From: Syntrophorhabdus sp.
GTDB taxonomy: Bacteria > Desulfobacterota > BSN033 > UBA1163
NCBI GenBank assembly: GCA_020724025.1
Contig: DYHU01000004.1
Coordinates: forward strand, 1 to 44,984
Direction of reading: 5' to 3'
Length of the DNA: 44,984 nt
Shown here piece by piece: positions 23,874-31,835 of this stretch (positions within the stretch are counted from its first letter, which is position 1; each line of letters starts with the position of its first letter). The translations under genes were made by a program, and so were the position numbers. The notes beneath the pieces are model-generated. The model did no database searches and was not told the DNA's origin. It was given only the letters and a program-made list of their open reading frames with translations.

Positions 23874-24941
23874 TCAGATATTAAAGAGAAAATTGATGAT
23901 GTCGCCGTCTTCAACGACATAATCCCTGCCCTTCTGCATATATTTTCCCACTTCTCTGACCTTCTGCTCGCTTCCCAGTTTAATCAGGTCCTGATATTTC
24001 ATCACCTCTGCCCGGATGAACCCGCGCTCAAAGTCGGAATGAATGACACCTGCAGCCTGGGGGGCAAGGGAGCCCTGCCGGTTGGTCCATGCCCGCACCT
24101 CGTCCTGACCAACAGTGAAAAACGAGATGAGGCCAAGGGTTTTGTAACAAAGCATGGTCAAACGGTCCAGAGCCGGCTGATCGAGCTGAAGCTCTTCAAG
24201 AAAGGATTGGCGATCTGAAGCATCCAGTTGGCAAAGCTCCTGCTCAATCTTGGCGGAAACGACAATCCATTGAAAGTCTTGCTGATCAAAATCCTTCTTT
24301 AATTGACCCATCAGGTCATCTGCCTCAGCCACCCCCTCCCCGATGTTGAGAATAATAATCATGGCTTTGCGGGTCAGCAAAGGGTAGCCAGCGATGAGCT
24401 TCTCTTCGGCCTCAGTTAAGAGGAAGTTCCTCAAAAAACGGCCGGTTTCAAGATGGCCTTTCATACGAGAAAGAAGGTCCGTTTCCTGAACCATCTTTTG
24501 AGCATCTTTCTTTCTGTTTTGTTCTTTTTCGAGCCGCTCGAGGCGCTTTTCAACAAAAAGAAGATCGTTCAGTTGCAGCTCTTCGTTAAAGAGCAGGATA
24601 TCGCGACGAGGGTCGATCGTGCCATGGATATGGAAAACCGAATCGTCCTGAAACGTCCGGACGAGATGGCAGATCACATCCACCTGCTCCAGGCCCCGCA
24701 GAATCTGATCATTTCGAGAGGCCTGTTTATCTAAGTCGGGGAGAAGCAGAAATTCTATATGGGCGGGGGTTTCCTGACGTGGAGCGTAAATCTCCACAAG
24801 GCGATCGAAGCGGGCATCCCGCACCTTTGCCAGTCCCAGACCATTCCCTTTTTTACCTTCCGAATTTGGCTCTTTGCCGGTCAACAGCCGAAAAAGTGTG
24901 CGTTTGCCGACCTGAGTAAAACCAACAAGACCGAGTTTCAT
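23874..24941 (-). CDS. YchF/Obg-like GTPase homologue with degenerate nucleotide site
   Basis: 355 residues, close to YchF length. YchF-like features: GLAKVRDARFDRLVEIYAP, EQVDVICHLVRTFQDDSVFH, DPRRDI, coiled-coil region (about 125-150), a NIGE segment at the NxxE specificity position, and a C-terminal TGS domain with RAEVMKYQDLIK and GRDYVVEDGDIINFLF. Unusual: the P-loop reads GFTQVGKRT where YchF has GLPNVGKST (the Mg-binding Ser is Arg), and the G3 DxxG segment is replaced by LLPDLDKQAS with a shortened switch region. It may bind nucleotide poorly or not hydrolyse it. A normal ychF may exist elsewhere. ATG at 24941. Confidence 0.85.
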   Translation of the reverse strand: MKLGLVGFTQVGKRTLFRLLTGKEPNSEGKKGNGLGLAKVRDARFDRLVEIYAPRQETPAHIEFLLLPDLDKQASRNDQILRGLEQVDVICHLVRTFQDDSVFHIHGTIDPRRDILLFNEELQLNDLLFVEKRLERLEKEQNRKKDAQKMVQETDLLSRMKGHLETGRFLRNFLLTEAEEKLIAGYPLLTRKAMIIILNIGEGVAEADDLMGQLKKDFDQQDFQWIVVSAKIEQELCQLDASDRQSFLEELQLDQPALDRLTMLCYKTLGLISFFTVGQDEVRAWTNRQGSLAPQAAGVIHSDFERGFIRAEVMKYQDLIKLGSEQKVREVGKYMQKGRDYVVEDGDIINFLFNI

Positions 24942-25096
24942 CGCATCCCTTTCTTTTCAATAGAACAAAACCTCCCATCCGATTTTCGGGGGCGTAGAAT
25001 CGCCCAGCAAAAACCTCTCACGAATCTCTGGAATGATCCTTGGGAAATTCAGGAGATCACTGCCTTGGGAGAAACGTTCGGTGGGAGTGCATATAA

Positions 25097-25114
25097 GTTA
25101 TTTTATAAAATAAC
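25097..25114. other. 18-bp perfect AT-rich palindrome
   Basis: GTTATTTTATAAAATAAC lies in the 234-base gap between the carboxymuconolactone decarboxylase-like gene and the YchF-like gene. It could be an operator or a symmetrical hairpin; the function is unknown. Confidence 0.4.
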
Positions 25115-25175
25115 ACACGATTCGGTCATTCGCCAGGCAGGCAAAACCGTATGATAGGACGCCTCTTAAAGCCTT

Positions 25176-25566
25176 TTATTTGATGGGCCACTCCCCTCTT
25201 TCCTTCAGGACATCCCGGTAAACCTGAAGCGCCTCATTCACGGCAGGCATCCCCGCATAGGGAGCCAGCTGAAAAAAGATCTCTGCAATTTTTTTGGGGT
25301 CACAGCCAACATTCAGGGCTGCATTGACATGGAGCTTCAATTCGTCTGTGGCTCGCAGCGCCGCCAGCATGGCGCATGCAACCATCTGTCTTTCGGGCAG
25401 AGTCAATACCTTTCTGGAATAGAGCCTGCCGGTGATGAACAGGGAAAAATCGTTTGCAAGATCTCTGTCAAATTCCTTCCACATCAGATAGGGGGGATCC
25501 ATCTTGATCCCTTTGCCAAACAGCTGATTGGCTGTCTTGAGTTTTTTTTCTTATTTCATCATCCAT
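25176..25566 (-). pseudogene. Carboxymuconolactone decarboxylase (AhpD-like) family gene, frameshifted at an A8 run
   Basis: An intact frame of 108 residues (25176-25502) has the CMD-family helical core: SLFITGRLYSRKVLTLPERQ, then LHVNAALNVGCDPKKIAEIF. It has a single Cys in the core rather than a CxxC pair, so it is not a typical AhpD peroxidase. The true start is probably ATG 25566, which has AGGAGG about ten bases upstream. From there the frame reads MDDEIRKK and hits a run of eight A (25542-25549). With seven A the frame would continue LKTANQLFGKGIKMDPP into the core. Either the assembly has one A too many, or the gene is broken or uses slippage. Internal ATG 25502 has no good ribosome binding site. 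Confidence 0.7.
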
Positions 25567-25594
25567 GAGATAAGCCCTCCTTTACGATGGCTGA

Positions 25595-26245
25595 TCATTT
25601 CTCCGTCATCACGGCATTGGAAAGCTCGTCGGTGTCATCGGGGGTGATGGGAAAATGCCTGGATAGCAAACCCCCTATTCCCTGGATGGCCTGAGAAAGG
25701 GCATCGCAAGCCCGGCCTTCCCGGACCCCCCTGGAAACCTCAATCGCATAACGGTTCAGGGTCTCCTGATCCATCTTCTCATAAATGCCTTTATCCGCAA
25801 GAATCCAGACCTTCCTCTCGAGAAGGGAGAGAAAAAAGAGAACCCCTGTATTCTTCTTTGTCTTATAGAGTCCTTTCTCAAAGAATGCCCCTTCGGCCCT
25901 CAGCCTGACAGCCTCCTCTTTCCTTCTCGTTCCGATAAAGAACTTTTTCAATGTATCTATTCTTTGAAAGAGAAACCGGCAGGGGAAAAATAGGAAGAAG
26001 GTTAAGGGGATATAAGACCAGACAGAAGCGTGAAAAAAAAGAAGGGTCAAGATCAGTGAAAATAGGCCTCCGAGAAGGATTCCTCCAAGGATCTCTGCTT
26101 CAATGTATGGATTGCTCCGGTCAACCACCATGACAACAATCTCCCCGATGGTCCGGGATTCGACTTCATGGGTGATGGCCCGCAGTTTCTCCTTTTCTTC
26201 CGAAGTAAAGAATCTGTCTGATTTTGAATGGACTCTCATCACCAA
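25595..26245 (-). CDS. TPM-domain membrane protein
   Basis: 216 residues. An N-terminal TPM-like segment (SEEKEKLRAITHEVESRTIG, EIVVMVV) is followed by two hydrophobic helices (about 53-72 and 75-93) and a second TPM-like part (GVLFFLSLLERKVWILADKGIY). It starts inside the end of the next upstream gene (7-base overlap), so they are co-translated. Such proteins accompany ygcG-like and lemA genes in many bacteria. Function unknown; probably membrane associated. Confidence 0.8.
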   Translation of the reverse strand: MVMRVHSKSDRFFTSEEKEKLRAITHEVESRTIGEIVVMVVDRSNPYIEAEILGGILLGGLFSLILTLLFFHASVWSYIPLTFFLFFPCRFLFQRIDTLKKFFIGTRRKEEAVRLRAEGAFFEKGLYKTKKNTGVLFFLSLLERKVWILADKGIYEKMDQETLNRYAIEVSRGVREGRACDALSQAIQGIGGLLSRHFPITPDDTDELSNAVMTEK

Positions 26246-27120
26246 TCTCCTGAGGCCCCGCCTCCTCCAAAGGAACCGCCTCCTCCGCTAAACCCGCCAT
26301 TAAAACCGCCCCCGCCTATAGAACTGCCGGTCCCTGGCCCGAAGAAGAACCCGCTACCATGATCCCTGTGGCCACCCCTTCGAGAACCTCCCGCAAAGAA
26401 GAGACTGGGCAGGAAGAGACCCGCCCCCAATCCAACCAAAGCCAATAGAATGATGGCGAGGATCCCGACAGGAAGGACGGCAAGATAAACAAAAGCTGGG
26501 AGCCCAATGGCCGCAGTGATTCCACCAAGGATGCGGGATATGCTGCCTAAGATAAGCGTGAAAACACCCAAAAAAATAAGGATGGTCAGGAAAGGAGGAA
26601 GCCCCTTCTGCTTGCGTTGAATTGGCCTCTTCTCGGCTTTGAACTCGCCCCGCGCTCCAGCGATCAAAGCAGAGACACCCGTTATGAAACCTCCGTCAAA
26701 ATCCCCTTGTTTAAATCTCGGCTTGATGACCTGATCGATCATCCTTCCCGCCATCAGATCCGTTAATTTCCCCTCAAGGCCGCGGCCGACCTCGATCCTG
26801 ATCTTTCTCTCCTGTTTTGAGACGATGAAGAGGACCCCATTGTCCTTCCCCTGATGCCCGACCTTCCAGGCCTCCGCCACTTTGATGCCAAATTCCTCAA
26901 TATTTTCTCCTTCGAGAGATGGGACCGTCAAAATAACGATCTGGGTTGAATCCGATTCTTCAAAGGCTCGCAGATCTTTCTCGATCTTCGACCTTACGGA
27001 AGGACTGATCATTCCTGCATAATCGTTGACATAGCCCTCGAGCTTCGGGACCTCAAGGCCGAAAGCGGCAAAAGGCAGGCAGGCTAACCATAAAATAGAA
27101 AAGAGGAAAATCTTTTTCAT
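26239..27120 (-). CDS. YgcG-family TPM-domain secreted/membrane protein
   Basis: 293 residues. Signal peptide (1-21, FSILWLACLPFAAFG), TPM domain (about 25-150) with GYVNDYAGMISP, VGHQGKDNGVLFIVSKQERK and IRIEVGRGLEG, then hydrophobic helices (about 175-240) and a glycine/serine-rich tail (GGGGFNGGFSGGGGSFGGGG). Matches the YgcG/TPM family that is usually encoded with LemA. Here lemA lies upstream, but a repeat insertion of about 560 bp separates them. Confidence 0.88.
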   Translation of the reverse strand: MKKIFLFSILWLACLPFAAFGLEVPKLEGYVNDYAGMISPSVRSKIEKDLRAFEESDSTQIVILTVPSLEGENIEEFGIKVAEAWKVGHQGKDNGVLFIVSKQERKIRIEVGRGLEGKLTDLMAGRMIDQVIKPRFKQGDFDGGFITGVSALIAGARGEFKAEKRPIQRKQKGLPPFLTILIFLGVFTLILGSISRILGGITAAIGLPAFVYLAVLPVGILAIILLALVGLGAGLFLPSLFFAGGSRRGGHRDHGSGFFFGPGTGSSIGGGGFNGGFSGGGGSFGGGGASGDW

Positions 27121-27306
27121 TTGAGAATTTTACCTTTAAATCCCTTCTCTGCTTTACTCCCACACGGACAGTGAACAATGAATGATGAACTTAATTGTTC
27201 ATTGTTTATCGTTCATCATTTTTTTATCTCCACAACTGTAATCCCTTAGTTATGGTTTGCTTAAGTTTACCATAACCTGTAACTCAGCCCTTTAGGGCTG
27301 ATTCAT

Positions 27307-27746
27307 TCCCGCCAAGGCAGAGATTTTAAAGTGACATATAATTTTACATTTAAAGCCAAATGTTCGATAGGAGTATCAGTTATATTGACACAATAAGATC
27401 GTCTTGCGCTCGTTTGAGTTAAATAAAATATGGCGGTAACGTGTTTTTGATAAAAGAAATATGGTCTTAAAATGGACTTATTTTGATCATCGTGATCTCC
27501 AAAAAAGAATTATAGGGAAATAAAAACCGCCATATTTAATTTGACATACATATTTGCACATTTAAGATGTAATCGTAAAAAGTCGTCACTCCGGTGGAAA
27601 CCGGAGTCCAGAGAAGTTCTAACTACTTGAAAGAACTGGATTCCGGCTTTCGCCGGAATGACAGACAAAGGCATCATTAATGAAAACCGAAAAACAGGTC
27701 CCAATGTCAAATAAATTGGGCCATTAAAATCTCTGCCAAGGCGGGA
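27307..27746. mobile_element. Nested 440-bp element C with 23-bp terminal inverted repeats
   Basis: TCCCGCCAAGGCAGAGATTTTAA (shown in two parts: TCCCGCCAAGGC + AGAGATTTTAA) at 27307-27329 is inverted at 27724-27746 with 21 of 23 matches. The interior is AT-rich, has another inverted repeat (AATATGGCGGT near 27425, ACCGCCATATT near 27526) and the GTCACTCCGG..CCGGAATGAC palindrome at 27585-27662. No convincing coding frame. Confidence 0.65.
27585..27662. repeat. GTCACTCCGG..CCGGAATGAC palindromic repeat inside element C
   Basis: GTCACTCCGGtggaaaCCGGAGTCCAG and CTGGATTCCGGctttcgCCGGAATGAC: the same two-hairpin design as 11225-11289 and 14731-14799. Confidence 0.6.
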
Positions 27747-27821
27747 CTAAAGCCCTGAGTTACATATTCCACGAGCCGTTTATCATTTGTAACTGAGGAG
27801 TTACCCCCAACTCCGGTTTTT

Positions 27822-28415
27822 TTAGAATTTCACCTGAGGCGCCTTTGCAGCGCCAGCTTCAGCCTTGAAGGGTTCCTTCAGGCTCAGTTGGAGCAAGAAT
27901 TTATTGGTCAGGTTGTTCGGGAATATCCGGATGGAGGTATTGAAGACTTCGACCGCCTTGTTATAGCGGGTCCGTGCCACATTGATCCTGTTCTCCGTCC
28001 CCTCCAGTTGGTGCTGGAGGTCCTGAAAATTCTGGTTCGCCTTAAGATCTGGATAACGCTCGACGACGACCATCAATCGCGAAAGGGCGCTGCTCATTCC
28101 GGCCTGGGCCTCCTGAAATTGTGAGAAGGCCTTGGGATCATCAATAATATTTTTGGGCACCTGCATGGCCCCAACCTTCGCCCTGGCCTCCGTGACGGCG
28201 GTCAGGGTTTCCTTCTCATGTTTGGCGTAGGTTTTAACGACCTCGACGAGATTGGGGATGAGGTCATTTCTTCTCTGATAGGATGCTTCAACGTCACCCC
28301 ATGCCGCCTTGACCGCCTCCTCATTTTTCTGCATCGTGTTATAGCCGCAGCCGGAAAGTGACGCTACCATAAAAACCGAAAGAATTAACTTTATCAATAA
28401 CGATCCTTTTTTCAT
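27822..28415 (-). CDS. lemA: LemA family lipoprotein
   Basis: 197 residues from ATG 28415, preceded by AGGAGG at an ideal distance; a longer frame to 28499 lacks a ribosome binding site and would bury the signal peptide. The N-terminus is a lipoprotein signal ([15 protein letters not shown], lipobox LSGC). The coiled-coil body has the family signature [20 protein letters not shown] and TRARYN-like [15 protein letters not shown]. Function not established; commonly linked to TPM/YgcG proteins, as here. Confidence 0.92.
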   Translation of the reverse strand: MKKGSLLIKLILSVFMVASLSGCGYNTMQKNEEAVKAAWGDVEASYQRRNDLIPNLVEVVKTYAKHEKETLTAVTEARAKVGAMQVPKNIIDDPKAFSQFQEAQAGMSSALSRLMVVVERYPDLKANQNFQDLQHQLEGTENRINVARTRYNKAVEVFNTSIRIFPNNLTNKFLLQLSLKEPFKAEAGAAKAPQVKF

Positions 28416-28573
28416 CTTTTCCTCCTGATTTGAATTTGGGAAACCCGGATGGGGATTGGGATCAGGCCTCCCCTGTCTATTCATAGACGCCCATTTCATT
28501 CATCCGGTCTCGGCCGAAAAGATATGCCATTTATGCGACGACCGGGTGCAATGGTAATGGTTTTCATAGAACT

Positions 28574-28602
28574 ATATTAATGTAACTATCATTTTGTTTC
28601 AA
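28574..28602 (-). promoter_or_regulatory. lemA: Putative lemA promoter
   Basis: Minus strand TTGAAA (28602-28597), 17-base spacer, TAATAT (28579-28574). The predicted leader is about 150 bases. The rest of 28416-28868 holds only this and a terminator. Confidence 0.4.
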
Positions 28603-28764
28603 GTTTAGAACCGTGAAAGTGTAGGGAATAAAATTATCCCGTGATCATCAGGAGTTTAAATGCACCGATTTTGAAACAATTTTCTGGAAATGTCTCGCAC
28701 CTTCTAAAGCGGTGGGCAATCTGGTAGGGTTGATTTTTTTCGGTGGTACGAAAATGGGTCGATA

Positions 28765-28793
28765 TAAAAAAACCGGGAGCACTGGGACCCGGG
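28765..28793 (-). terminator. Rho-independent terminator of the sigma-54 formate dehydrogenase operon
   Basis: On the minus strand CCGGG-N10-CCCGG is followed by TTTTTTT. It lies about 75 bases past the formate dehydrogenase stop codon and before the lemA promoter, which fits the operon's end. Confidence 0.55.
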
Positions 28794-28868
28794 GACTCCG
28801 CAACACAAAGCCAACAGGGGGATGATCAATTTAGTTATATGAAATTTAATTTCCTCGTTAAGAAGTTT

Positions 28869-31823
28869 CTAAACCCGTGAGACCTGCTTTTCTGAAATAT
28901 TCTCCTGTTTGAGACGGGCCTTCAGCCATACCTGCATTCTTTCTTCGAGAGGGCCAACCCACTTCTCAATAGATGCGATATCTCCTTCGACCAGGGCTTT
29001 GCGGTGTTCGGGTGTGAGGTCATAGGAGGCCAGGATACCCGCGGGGTTTTCTGCAAGGGCTGTCAGGAATTTGTTGTCTTCTGCCGCCCTCTCAAGCACG
29101 GTCAGGATCGCATTTATTGAAGAGACCTTGAATTCGGGAATCTTTGCCTGGGGATCAAGAGCCGGGTTGGTCAGCCGGTTCGCGGGAGCCTCCCTCCAGT
29201 GAAAGGCCATAAATGCCTGGCCGGGCCTGACCCGATGGGTCCTTCTGGCTTTGGTTTGAAGATCTCCCCTGCGGGAGCTCAGAGAGATCACGTCTCCCTC
29301 CATAATTCCGAGCCGACTTGCATCCACGGGATTGATCTCGACATGGCTTTCCGGAACCAGCGTTTCCAGAACATGGGATCGATGGCTCATGCTTCCAGTA
29401 TGCCAGTGTTCCAGGATCCTTCCTGTAGTTAACAGAATGGGATAGGCAGAAGTGGGCAGTTCTGCAGGCGGGCGGTCATGGACCACATGAAACTTGCCGC
29501 GACCTCGCGTGAATTGACCCTTATGCAGGATGGGGGTTCCGGGATGTTTCATATCACTGCAGGGCCATTGGAGTCCGCCTCTGCTGAGGCGATCATGGCT
29601 GATCCCTCCATAAATAGGGGTGAGCCGTCCAATCTCGTCCATGATCTCCGCACTGGAATGATAGTTCAGGGGACATCCCAACCGCTTTGAGATCTCGGCA
29701 ACGATCTCCCAGTCCAGCCTCGCCTCCCCCGGCGGATCAAGGGCCTTGCGAACTCGCTGGACGCGGCGCTCCGTATTGGTGAAGGTTCCATCCTTCTCCG
29801 CAAAACTCGCCGCAGGCAAAATCACATCAGCCAGCTCGGCCGTCTCTGTTAAAAAGATGTCCTGCACGACGAGCAATTCCAGCCTGGCCAGAGCTTCTCT
29901 CGCATGGTTCAGATCAGGTTCGCTGAGCATGGGGTTCTCCCCCATCACGTAAAGCGCCTTCAGTTGCCCCTCATAAGCGGCCTGGACCATCTCCGTGATC
30001 GTGAGGCCCGGTTTTTCACTAAGGTTCTTTCCCCACGCATTTTGAAATTTCTCTCTTACAGCGGGATTGTCCACCCGCTGGTATCCCGGATAGACCACCG
30101 GCAAGGCGCCCATATCACAGGCGCCCTGGACATTATTCTGCCCCCGAAGAGGTGAGAAGCCAGTTCCCTTGCGCCCCAGATTTCCGGTGAGCATCAAGAG
30201 GTTGGCAATGGTTTTTGCATTATCGGTTCCGGTTGTGTGCTGTGTAATCCCCATGCCGTAAAGGACAATGGCCTTTTTCGCCTTCCCGAAAAGCAGGGCG
30301 CTCTGCTGGATTTTCTCTCCGGCCACACCGGTGATGGCCTCCACGGTTTTCAGGTCATATCGATTCAGGGATTCGAGAAAAGGCTCGAACTCTTCGCACC
30401 GCTTTGCAATGAAGGCCTGATCATGGAGGCTCGCCTCCACGATCTGATGCATCATCCCGTTGAGAAGCGCCACATCCGTTCCAGGAAAATGGTCCAGATG
30501 GACTTCCGCCATTTCGCACAATTCGATCCTGCGCGGGTCCGCCACGATCAGCTTCGCTCCGTTATTTTTAATGGCCCGCCTGATCTTCCGGCCGATGATG
30601 GGATGACATTCGGTCGTATTGGACCCGATCACGAACAGGACTTCGGCATGATCAATATCGGAGATGGAATTGCTCATCGCGCCATCACCGAAGGCCGCCA
30701 AAGCGGCCGCCACGGTAGAGGCATGACAGAGCCGGGCGCAGTGGTCCACATTGTTCGTATTCAGAACCGCTCTTGCGAATTTCTGGAAAAGATAGTTGTC
30801 CTCATTGGTGCACTTGGCAGAACTGAGAAGACCGATCGCATCCGGCCCATAGCGGTCTATGGTCCCGCTGAGGGACTGCGCCACCCGGTCCAGAGCCTCA
30901 TTCCAGCCCGCCTCGCGAAAGATCTGATGGATATCAGCCGTGCTGATGCTCTTGGGAACTCCTTCTCTTCGAATCAGGGGCCGGGTCAGTCGATCCCCGT
31001 GATTGATGAAGTCCAGGCCATAACGCCCTTTGACACAGAGCTCTCCCCGGTTGACAGGACTCTTCCCATTTCCTCTTGCTCTCACGATCTTTCCTGCCCG
31101 AATTCCCAGGTTGATGGAGCAACCCACCCCGCAGTAGGGACATATCGTCTCAATCTCTCTTTCGGGGACGAAGAGGTTCTTGGCTACCAGAGCTCCGGTA
31201 GGACAATGTTCCACGCATTCGCCACAACTTTGACATATTGATTGGGCTAACGGTCTGCCACCAAAAGGGCTGATCTCCGTATCGTAACCCCGGTGGCAGA
31301 AATCAATGGCTCCCAGGCCCACGATTTCATCGCACCTGCGCACGCACTTCCCGCAAAGAATACACTTGTCCGGCTCAAAATCAAAGGCGGGGTTGGATCT
31401 ATCCGGAGATCTCGTTCGTTTTGTCCTCCGGAGCCGCTCAATCGACCCTTGTTCCACTCCCACATATCGGGCCACTTTTAGAAGCTCGCAGTCCTGGCTC
31501 CTATTGCAAACCAGACATTCATACGGATGATTGGCAATCGCCAGCTCCACAATCATCCGCCTCACTTTTTGAATCTCCTCTGTCTCCGTATGGACCACCA
31601 TGCCTTCCTGTGCGGGCGTGGTGCAGGAGGTAGGCAAACCCCGCATGCCTACGATCTCGACAATACAGAGCCGGCACGCCCCAAAGGGCTTCAAAGCAGG
31701 ATCGTAACAGAGGATAGGCACATAACGCCCTGCCTTCTCAATCGCCTGAAGAACCGTTGACCCCTCCGGGACGATAACCGCTTGACCATCAATGGTGAGC
31801 TTGACTCTCTTCATCGATTTCAC
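28869..31823 (-). CDS. fdhA: Formate dehydrogenase catalytic subunit, cysteine type, with extra C-terminal module
   Basis: 984 residues; cytoplasmic Mo/W-pterin formate dehydrogenase expected to work with the NuoF- and NuoE-like proteins encoded just upstream as an NAD-linked formate dehydrogenase or CO2 reductase. Domains: [2Fe-2S] (GACRLC region), His-Cys cluster (HPYECLVC), two [4Fe-4S] motifs (CILCGKC, CQSCGEC), MopB [4Fe-4S] (CPYCGVGC), catalytic Cys366 (TGT at 30728-30726, context HCARLCHAS) where the paralogue at 3222-5894 has Sec, and the C-terminal molybdopterin-binding domain. After this, where the paralogue ends, it has about 80 more residues; positions 919-959 align without gaps to the C-terminus of the receiver protein at 34297-34980. 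Last gene of the operon, followed by a terminator. Confidence 0.95.
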   Translation of the reverse strand: MKSMKRVKLTIDGQAVIVPEGSTVLQAIEKAGRYVPILCYDPALKPFGACRLCIVEIVGMRGLPTSCTTPAQEGMVVHTETEEIQKVRRMIVELAIANHPYECLVCNRSQDCELLKVARYVGVEQGSIERLRRTKRTRSPDRSNPAFDFEPDKCILCGKCVRRCDEIVGLGAIDFCHRGYDTEISPFGGRPLAQSICQSCGECVEHCPTGALVAKNLFVPEREIETICPYCGVGCSINLGIRAGKIVRARGNGKSPVNRGELCVKGRYGLDFINHGDRLTRPLIRREGVPKSISTADIHQIFREAGWNEALDRVAQSLSGTIDRYGPDAIGLLSSAKCTNEDNYLFQKFARAVLNTNNVDHCARLCHASTVAAALAAFGDGAMSNSISDIDHAEVLFVIGSNTTECHPIIGRKIRRAIKNNGAKLIVADPRRIELCEMAEVHLDHFPGTDVALLNGMMHQIVEASLHDQAFIAKRCEEFEPFLESLNRYDLKTVEAITGVAGEKIQQSALLFGKAKKAIVLYGMGITQHTTGTDNAKTIANLLMLTGNLGRKGTGFSPLRGQNNVQGACDMGALPVVYPGYQRVDNPAVREKFQNAWGKNLSEKPGLTITEMVQAAYEGQLKALYVMGENPMLSEPDLNHAREALARLELLVVQDIFLTETAELADVILPAASFAEKDGTFTNTERRVQRVRKALDPPGEARLDWEIVAEISKRLGCPLNYHSSAEIMDEIGRLTPIYGGISHDRLSRGGLQWPCSDMKHPGTPILHKGQFTRGRGKFHVVHDRPPAELPTSAYPILLTTGRILEHWHTGSMSHRSHVLETLVPESHVEINPVDASRLGIMEGDVISLSSRRGDLQTKARRTHRVRPGQAFMAFHWREAPANRLTNPALDPQAKIPEFKVSSINAILTVLERAAEDNKFLTALAENPAGILASYDLTPEHRKALVEGDIASIEKWVGPLEERMQVWLKARLKQENISEKQVSRV

Positions 31824-31835
31824 CTCTTCACCGTT

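Larger units (their letters stand above)
27238..27804. mobile_element. MITE-like element A, copy 2, carrying a nested insertion
   Basis: The left end is near-identical to copy 1 for about 70 bases (GTAATCCCTTAGTTATGG...), and the right end shares TTACATATTC, TTTATCATT and TAACTGAGG. Flanks CCACAACT (27230-27237) and CCCCAACT (27805-27812) look like an 8-base target duplication with one change. Its middle is interrupted by the element at 27307-27746. It lies between lemA and the ygcG-like gene; the 701-base gap 27121-27821 contains no other feature. Confidence 0.7.

Noticed and set aside
27510..27710. 66-codon minus-strand ORF inside element C
   Set aside because: It spans the palindromic repeat, and its translation is the usual conceptual product of that repeat.
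30237..31241. 334-codon plus-strand open frame
   Set aside because: It is the antisense shadow of the formate dehydrogenase gene, has no domain and lies wholly inside that strongly conserved gene.
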